Positions 57,274-64,000 of a DNA stretch of 64,000 nt are shown in pieces (position 1 is the stretch's first letter; every line of letters begins with the position of its first letter). Source of the DNA: Raffaelea ambrosiae (Eukaryota; Ascomycota; Sordariomycetes; Ophiostomatales; Ophiostomataceae); assembly GCA_002778195.1 (NCBI GenBank), contig PCDI01000001.1:5591338-5655337 (forward strand), in the 5' to 3' direction. A program made the position numbers and the translations under genes. The notes beneath the pieces were generated by a model. The model did not search any database, had not been told where the DNA came from, and saw only the letters and a program-made list of their open reading frames with translations.

Positions 57274-59788
57274 ATGGCGCCTTGGTCCAGTGTCCGTCTC
57301 GGCCTCACCGGCATGAGCTTGTTATTAGCATGCATCGGAGCGAGTGCTCTGGCATCATTGGATATATCGACTATCGGCGCGGATGGCTCCTTCACATTCA
57401 CACTGGACGTCCCTGCAAACTACTCGGTGAACACGGATGCATTTTGGACCAACCTCTACTATGTCCCCTCGGGGAAGAAAACGGCCCCCGTCGCTGAGTA
57501 CGAGGTTCCAGGACTCGGAGGACTTGTAGCGGGTAGCACATATGTTCCTTTTACCGTTCTCGTGACCGGAGAAACAGTGGTGACAGCCACCGTCTTGCGT
57601 CAACTCGTCGGCAACTACAGCATGGACGATGTCTTTACAGCGGATTTCCTGAAAGGTAGACGGCATCCCGTGGCAAAAAACGACCGTGTATACCCATAGC
57701 TCTACTGAAATTTGTCCTAGGTGTTGGCATTATCGGAACATCTCCAGGTTCCCTGGACCGGACGGCTATTGAGTATTTGGACACGCTGGGTATCCGTTTC
57801 TTGGTGGTTTCGTCCAGCCTGACAGCCAAGTGCGGACTTCCTGCTGCAACAAAGCAGGTGTCCTGGAAAACGTCTGTCGTTTCCGTGGCCTCTGTCGTCC
57901 CACCTGGGCCCTATGTCGCCGAAACCAAAAAATCAGGTGCGCTGGTCATCCGCAAGGTATACAGGCTCTTCTCCGATTACCAAGAGGCATTCTACAACGG
58001 AATCACCCGGAACGACGATGGCTCCTTCTCTACCGTTGACGTCTGGAATACGGCACAGTATGGGCCCCTCATCCCGGTGCCCTCCAAATTATATTCTTCC
58101 CTACTGGATCCCATTCAATACCCGCTTGCAGGCCTCCGGTTTGGCCTGAAAGACCTGATGCCAGTCCACGGTCTTGTTACGACGGGTGGATCGCGTGCCT
58201 ATGCGAGGCTGTACGACACCCCTTCGAACGAGACTGCGCCAGCAATTGAACGCATCCTAGATCTTGGTGCCGTTCTTGTTGGAAAAGCCAAGCTATCTAC
58301 ATTTGCTTATGGGTCATATGCATACCAGACTATGGACTACTCGGTAAGTGCTCTTATCGTTGTCCCATTCGACGTTGGCGGATGTGCTAGTGTTTTTTTT
58401 TGCTTCTCAATGTGGTGGAGCTTGCATTCACGGCTTCCCCATGCAACTCGTGTCACTCCGTGGAGACCTCGAAGCTGATTCGGTGTTTCCTAATGAAGTA
58501 TTCCTGGAACATACGTGCCGATGGATTTCTTGGTCTTTCGGCTTCTAGCTTCGGGTCTGCGGCCGCTATTGCGGCGTATCCGCAGCTTGATTTCACCATA
58601 GGAAGCGACACCACGGGGAGCGTCCGAAATCCGGCGGACCGTGTCGGTGTATATGGGTGAGCAGTGGCCCTTATTTATCGCCTTTTTTCAGCCGTAATTA
58701 ACTGAAGCAGTATGCGTCCCTCCTGGGGTGCGATTGATTTGACCAAGGTTATCCCCAGCTCGACTTCGATGGACACTCTGGGGGTGTTTGCCCGCTCTCC
58801 AAGCATGCTGGAAAAGGTCATGGGTTCTTGGCAGCAGGCTGAAAAGTCGCCTCTCGAGACTGGCAATTTCACTCTTCCCAAAAAGATATTCTACCCTGTA
58901 AGTAACAAGGGGATCGTAGAAAGGAAACACAGGGAAGAGAGGCATCAAGTGAAACCAACTTGGGTCAAGACCTCAACTCACTCTTACAACGCAGGTGGAA
59001 TGGTACCCGGTCAATAACTCGGCAGCGCAGACTCTCATCGACGGGTGGCTTTCAAACATGACAGAGGCTATGGGCATGGAAATTGTTGAGCAGAATGTCA
59101 CGACGCTGTTCCACGAGACGGTCAATGAGAACGATACGCTTTCGACGTATACGTCTGATTTCGGGGCGCTGACAAAGTACGACAACTGGAACTTGTTTGG
59201 AAAACAGTTTGTTTCTGATTATAAGGAACGCTTCCAGGGTCGGCGGCCGGAAGCCGACAACCAAGTCCTGGTTGCATGGAGGGCTGCCGAGACAATGCCA
59301 GAGTATCGAAAGACGTGGAACGAGGCGCGCATGGCAACGTTTGGAGAGTTTGTCAACTCCAAAGTTCTCCCCTTTGACGAAAACACGTGCTCTGAGGGTC
59401 TCTGGGTCTACCAGATTGAAGACACCGGCGGTGGTGTGCCGGAATACCGCGAGGTTCTCGACTACGATTACTTCCCGCCGTTTGTACCCATGCGGGCAGC
59501 ATCTCTCGCGCCCTGGGCAAAGCTGGTCGATGTTACGGTGCCGATTGGTGTGATCCCATATGACAGTGTCATCTCGCTGGTATGTATCTCTAGTCGTCAT
59601 GTTTGTTGCAGGCTACATCAGCTAACACGGCATCCTTTTTCTTTCCTCCCCAGCGGCAAGAAGAGTTGGTCATCACACTGAACTTCGTGGCCCATCATGG
59701 ATGCGATGCCGTATTGATGCGCTTCCTGACAGCCTGCGAGGCAGCTGGGTTCTGCAAGCCGGTCAAGACGGGAATCACAGCATGGTAA
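57274..59788 (+). CDS. Secreted amidase-signature hydrolase
   Basis: Amidase-signature (AS) family enzyme that hydrolyses amide bonds. Exons are 57274-57655, 57721-58343, 58499-58656, 58711-58897, 58995-59579 and 59654-59788, giving 689 residues. A signal peptide is likely (hydrophobic GLTGMSLLLACIGASALA). An extra N-terminal region of about 200 residues precedes the AS fold. Catalytic triad candidates: K271 in GLKDLMPVHG, cis-Ser S351/S352 in LSASSFGS, nucleophile S376 in IGSDTTGSVRNPA (usual GSDTGGS, so one Gly is Thr). Several NxS/T sequons fit secretion. Intron 2 (58344-58498, 155 nt) was placed so that DYS joins YSWNIRADGF; reading through it is not possible in frame. Substrate unknown; an extracellular amide, ester or urea-type substrate is plausible. 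Confidence 0.87.
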
Positions 59789-60520
59789 TCGACTTTATCC
59801 ACTTGGAGGATATTTGGAACACACTTGCGTGCAGACACGAAGCATGTTGGCCGTGTATGTGTGGATCACGTGTAAACAATTAAATGGGGGGGTAAAAAAT
59901 CAACAAAAAATCTCACCCAAATGCCAAGTCAAGTGATCGGACACGTGCAGTTGTTGAATCAACAGGACAGCAGCGAACAACGCATCCGTGGGCACAAAAA
60001 ACAGGAATTAAGAAGCAACTACACCCGAGACGTATCCAATCCAGTGTAACTGCTCACATATTGACCGCCTCTCCTTATCAAAATTTGGATGTTTGAGAGC
60101 TGCACCCTTTCTGCCACTAGTTATGCACAGCGTTATCTAAAGCTTGGTTCTGGCAAAGTGCTGACGACAACTTTTGTAGCGAGGGTAGACTGCCGGGCCG
60201 GTTGGGGTTTGTAAAAAAATAAATGAACAGTCGTGACTGCAGATATCCTGGGCATGTTGTTTTGCCCTCCAGCGCGCCTCCTTCATCCAAAGACACGCCC
60301 AGAGACCCTAGAGTGGAAGAGGCAGGAATTCTGTGCTTTGGGTGGGTCGCATTAGTCATGGGCAGACGGTGTGGTGTATACGTGAGCCTACGCGTGGAAC
60401 GATACGAGCTGTGTGGAGATGCGGTAAGTTACAAAGTACCTCCTTCCCTGTACAGCAGCTGGAAGACCCCCCCGGCCAGGCCAGCCAGCATATTGCATAA
60501 AGGGCAGCCCTGCCTGCACA
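59789..60520. other. Intergenic between amidase and FAD oxidoreductase
   Basis: About 730 bp with the amidase 3' flank and the oxidoreductase promoter. An A-rich patch lies around 59880-59920. No gene or site was recognised. Confidence 0.5.
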
Positions 60521-61881
60521 ATGAATCCGTTGTCCCACCTCCATCCCTCGACAATGCTCCGGGCGGCGAGCACAATGTCGAGGCAGTCTCTGGTCGATGC
60601 TGTCGTGGTGGGCGGCGGGCCAGGTGGCATCGCCGTCGTCGCCAACCTCCTTGATCGGCTGCCAGACCGGCGCCAGCTGTGGGTGGACCCCGTCTTCCGC
60701 GGCGGCCGAGTGAATGCCCACTACCGCGAAGTCCCGAGCAACACCAAGGTCGATCTGTTCCTCCAGTTCGCCTCCGCCGTGGCCCCGCTGAGCCGCGTCG
60801 TCGAGACCACCCCCCAGCCCAATGCCATCACCGCACTGGAAAGCCTGCCCCGGGACCGGGGCTGCCAGCTCTCCTATGCCGCCGACATGTGTCTGATGCT
60901 CAGCGACGGCCTGCCGCGCCAGTTCCCCCAGGTGCAACAGCGCCGTGGCTGGGTCGAGACCGCCACGCTCGATCGGGTTCGTCTGTTCTCATGGTGTCTC
61001 TTTTCTGTTCAATTCCCTTCCATCTTAGGGGTCCCAGACTGACTCCATTTCCATTGATACAGCCCAGCCAGCTCTGGAGGGTGGGCTTGGACGGCGCTGA
61101 TTCCGTCACGACTCCTCGACTGGTCTTGTGCACCGGCTCCAGCCCCATTTCCCGGCCTCTGCCCGTCCAGAAGGCGGGCCTGGCCTCCATCCATCTGGAC
61201 ACGGCCCTCACGCCAACGCAGTTGGCCGACGTGTTCAGCCCTGGGTCTCCCGCCACTGTTGCTGTCATTGGCGCGTCGCACTCGGCCATCCTGGTGCTGA
61301 TGAATCTCGTCCGCCTCGCCTCGTCCTCCCATCCCCAGCTTCGCGTCAAGTGGTTCAGTCGGCACAAAAAGCTGCGCTATGCCGAGTACATGGACGGATG
61401 GATTCTGCGTGACAACACCGGTCTCAAGGGCCAGGCGGCCGACTGGGCTCGGAAGAACCTGGAAGAGGAGACGTTCGACACCAGCCCGGTCAGCAAAATT
61501 GTTCGCAGGATCCTGACACCGTCGACGGACAGCGAAGCAGAAGAGCGCATATACCAGACCGAGCTGGACGACTGCACCCACGTTGTTCAAGCCATTGGCT
61601 ATCGTCGAGACCCACTCCCTCAGTTGTTTTCCGTCAGCTCTCCTGGCGCAGCCCCCGAGCCGCTGCTGGTGGACCACAACAGCACCACCGGCCGCTTCTT
61701 CGACACCGCTTCACCGAAGCAGGAGCCTGTGCCAGGGCTGTTTGGTGCTGGAATCGCCTTCCCACAGCAGGTCGTCGACCCGCAGGGCAATGTCGAGCAC
61801 GCTGTGGGTTTCTGGAAGTTTATGAACTTTTGCAAAAAGGTGGTTCCCGAATGGGTTGATGAAAAGAGTTCCCATATTTGA
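60521..61881 (+). CDS. FAD/NAD(P)-binding oxidoreductase
   Basis: Flavoprotein of the FAD/NAD(P)-binding Rossmann superfamily. Exons are 60521-60976 and 61063-61881 (86-nt intron, donor GTTCGT), giving 424 residues. The first dinucleotide fold is VVVGGGPGGIAVVANLL (about 28-44) and the second is VAVIGASHSAILVLMNL (about 218-234). Also seen: LVLCTGSSP (the ATG-like motif before the second fold), HVVQAIGYRRD and a C-terminal FGAGIAFPQQVVDPQGNVEHA. The two-fold layout resembles flavin monooxygenase-like or pyridine-nucleotide oxidoreductases. An in-frame ATG at residue 12 (60554) is an alternative start. No signal peptide or membrane anchor. The precise reaction is not predictable. It converges on the sulfatase gene 374 bp away. 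Confidence 0.82.
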
Positions 61882-62255
61882 AGTTGAAGCATAGAGGGAC
61901 AAGTGGCGAGAAACAAAAGTAGGCATATAACATAGGTATACATAAGGTTGTTTGCAAAAAGAATCCTTTCCTTGCGTGCCCGATCTGAAATGATGGTGTC
62001 ATATGTGAATGGCGTATCGCAATCATTTCAGCAATATTCCGGTTGCATAGTTTTGCATTATGAATGGCTAAAGCGGCACGCCACAAAATGCTAAATTACA
62101 GCCTGAAGAGCTTATTTCAAAGGAGGACCTTGTTTCAGCGCACAATTTTTCATAACTGCAGACTACCGGCGCAGCGACGAGAATTTTAGGGACCATTTTC
62201 GCGACTACGGCAAATCTAAACATTGTGCATTTTTATTTTGTCTACCCGTCTAACT
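61882..62255. other. Intergenic, convergent oxidoreductase / sulfatase ends
   Basis: 374 bp of 3' flanks, AT-leaning. Nothing else was recognised. Confidence 0.5.
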
Positions 62256-63842
62256 CTAGCCAAACTCAGTTACGGTCTCATCAGCCTCCTTTGCCTTCAC
62301 AGGCGCCCAGTGAGGACCGACATCGTTTCGCGGGGACAGGGGATCGAAATCAAACCGATCCGGCAGCCGCAGCCCCTCTTTCTGGGCCGTTTGTGTCGTC
62401 ATGGCGCTCACTCCGTCGCGGAACAGCCACGGGTCGTTGGTCTCGTACTGCCATGCCTCCAGCGTCGCCCGCATGGCTTTGACCGTGTCTGCATAGGCCG
62501 GGTCCGCGGCCAGATTGTTCACCTCCTCGGGGTCATTTTGCAAATCAAAGAGCTCTTCCGGTCCACGGAAGATGTACTTTTGCAGCCGTCGGCGGCCCAG
62601 CATCACCTCGGGGGTATCAATCTTGGATGTGTCGTCGCCGTCTGTGGCGGTGGCACAGGCCGAGTTCCGGATCCCCTGCCAGCTCAGACTGTTGTAGATG
62701 TCGGTGGCAAACGGGAAGTCCAGCCGCCAGGCAATGTTGCGGTGGTACTTGAAGCGGTGGCCGCGCATGAAGCGCGTGGGCCAGTAGTTCTGGACCTCGT
62801 GGAAGGTGTGGGAGCCAAACACATGCTGCGTCCAGCGCTCCGGTCCCAGCGTCTCGTCTGCGCTCACGATTGGCAGGAATGAGCGACCCAGACGAGGCGG
62901 CGACTGCAATGGGCCGCTGCCCGTGTCGACTTTGGTGCCCTCCTGGAAGCCTGCCCAGTCGAGAGTCGTCGGCAGGATGTCCACCCACGAGACCATGTTG
63001 GGGTTGACGACGCCCTGGCGGGGCGCATCGGGCTGGCGGACTACCAGCGGCAGCCGCACGCCGGCGTCGTAGAGCGTCGTCTTGGAGTTGACAAACGGCG
63101 CGCCGTTGTCGCTGATGAACATGACCAGCGTGTTCTTGTCGAGGCCGCGGCGGGCGAGCTCCTCGAGCACGAGACCCACGCCGACGTCCAGCCGGCTGAT
63201 CGACTTGTAGTACTCGACCAGCTCTTGGCGGAGCTCGGGCACGTCGCTGGAAAACTCGGGGATGACGACGTCGTCCGGCTGGTAGTCCGGCACGGGGATG
63301 TCCTTCACGTCCGCTTCGTCGTTGCCGAAGCCGCCGCGGCTGGCGTCCCGATGCGGGTCGCGGAAGCCAATGGTCAGGTGGAACGGCCGGCCGGTCTCGG
63401 CGGCTTTGTCGAGGAACTGTCCGGCCTCGGCGGCGTTCTTGCGCACATCGCGGGTCAGACTGGGCGCGTACCATTCCCAGGGATAGGCCTCCCTGGGGCC
63501 GACATGCACTTTGCCGATGATGCCGGTCTGGTAGCCGAGGGCGTTGAACACGCGCGGCACCGTCTCGACGTGGTCGAACGTCTGGAAGTGGCACCACCCC
63601 TGTTGCAGCCCGTACTGCCCGTTCTGGTGCGTGTGCAGGCCCGTGTAGAGCGTCGACCGGCTGCCGCTGCACGAGGCCGTGCTGGCATAGCCGTTGGTGA
63701 ACCGGGCGCCCTCGGCTGCGAGCGCATCGATGTTGGGCGTGTGGATGGCCGCGAGCCCGGTGCACCCCAGCATCAGGCCCAGGTCGTCGGCAATCAGGAG
63801 CAGCACATTCTTGTGCTGTGTGCCGTTTCCGGTGGCGGCCAT
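62256..63842 (-). CDS. Type I sulfatase (N-sulfoglucosamine sulfohydrolase-like)
   Basis: Intronless, 528 residues, starting at the ATG of MAATGNGTQHKNVLL; the open frame extends upstream but without another ATG. Metal ligands D19-D20 in LIADDLGL and the DN of FISDNGAPF are present. The formylglycine-precursor Cys is C58 in TASCSGSRSTLYTGLH: C-S-G-S-R, where the classic motif is C-x-P/A-S-R, so the third position is Gly. Also seen are GKVHVGP, TIGFRDPHRD and a C-terminal ELFDLQNDPEEVNNLA, the usual sulfatase tail. No signal peptide, so it is probably cytosolic, unlike lysosomal homologues. It likely cleaves a sulfate ester or sulfamate from an imported compound for sulfur scavenging; the substrate is unknown. 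Confidence 0.92.
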   Translation of the reverse strand: MAATGNGTQHKNVLLLIADDLGLMLGCTGLAAIHTPNIDALAAEGARFTNGYASTASCSGSRSTLYTGLHTHQNGQYGLQQGWCHFQTFDHVETVPRVFNALGYQTGIIGKVHVGPREAYPWEWYAPSLTRDVRKNAAEAGQFLDKAAETGRPFHLTIGFRDPHRDASRGGFGNDEADVKDIPVPDYQPDDVVIPEFSSDVPELRQELVEYYKSISRLDVGVGLVLEELARRGLDKNTLVMFISDNGAPFVNSKTTLYDAGVRLPLVVRQPDAPRQGVVNPNMVSWVDILPTTLDWAGFQEGTKVDTGSGPLQSPPRLGRSFLPIVSADETLGPERWTQHVFGSHTFHEVQNYWPTRFMRGHRFKYHRNIAWRLDFPFATDIYNSLSWQGIRNSACATATDGDDTSKIDTPEVMLGRRRLQKYIFRGPEELFDLQNDPEEVNNLAADPAYADTVKAMRATLEAWQYETNDPWLFRDGVSAMTTQTAQKEGLRLPDRFDFDPLSPRNDVGPHWAPVKAKEADETVTEFG

Positions 63843-64000
63843 GGTGGGCAGGTCGGTTGGGTGGCTGACCAGGCGGCCAGTGTCCCAATCACGGTCGGAT
63901 TTGATGAATGGAAAGATTGCGTGACTGCGGAGCAAAGACCCTTCCCAGAGGGCCCAAATTGTTGAGGCAAACCTGTCCCGCCTGGAAGGCTTGCGTGTTC
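63843..64000. promoter_or_regulatory. Upstream region of the sulfatase gene
   Basis: 158 bp of 5' flank up to the window edge. No specific site was recognised. Confidence 0.4.

Noticed and set aside
62617..63888. 423-codon minus-strand frame overlapping the sulfatase
   Set aside because: Frame-shifted shadow of the sulfatase coding sequence; the protein is Arg/Pro/Ala-rich low complexity.

Overview
The window comes from the nuclear genome of a filamentous ascomycete, most likely a sordariomycete. This rests on short GT-AG introns (about 50-120 nt, one with a TACTAAT branch site), monocistronic genes on both strands, a Goodbye-type STAND NTPase, a DUF7702 membrane protein, a fungal P450 and H+/peptide symporter, and typical fungal housekeeping proteins. 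The genus cannot be fixed from sequence alone. All exon joins were built by hand from reading frames, splice motifs and remembered family patterns. In every complete gene the joined exons close to a whole number of codons.

Layout. 1-669 holds the 3' end of a DHA1-type MFS drug transporter whose terminus and 3' flank are partly duplicated. 2.0-4.4 kb holds a divergent pair, the ER-Golgi cargo receptor SVP26/TEX261 and the 18S rRNA methyltransferase BUD23. 5.2-7.9 kb is a six-exon ferric reductase. 7.9-16.9 kb is a gene desert of about 8.9 kb with long homopolymers, an inverted GATA-site pair and repeated TACTCGTA words. 16.9-21.6 kb holds divergent IDH1 (NAD isocitrate dehydrogenase subunit) and a GH13 alpha-amylase-family protein. 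23.6-26.3 kb is an MST3-like GCK-III kinase with a polyQ/polyN tail. 28.2-30.0 kb is a UBA-UAS-UIM-UBX Cdc48 adaptor, and 31.1-36.8 kb is the proteasome adaptor ECM29. These two proteostasis genes are neighbours on the same strand.

From 38 kb the character changes to accessory genes: a complete MFS exporter; a 1,804-residue Goodbye-STAND-TPR-zinc-finger protein (NLR-like, probably a self/non-self sensor); a DUF7702 membrane protein; a P450; a POT peptide transporter with three TGATAA sites upstream; an Fe(II)/2-oxoglutarate oxygenase; a secreted amidase; an FAD/NAD(P)-binding oxidoreductase; and a sulfatase. The 49-64 kb block looks like a catabolic or tailoring-enzyme neighbourhood. No PKS, NRPS or terpene synthase is visible in the window, so calling it a biosynthetic cluster would be speculative.

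The strongest candidates for something little described are the Goodbye-STAND protein with its 21-bp coding minisatellite, the gene desert with its repeated 8-mer, the internal acidic insert in BUD23, and the GH13 protein lacking the conserved region-I histidine.
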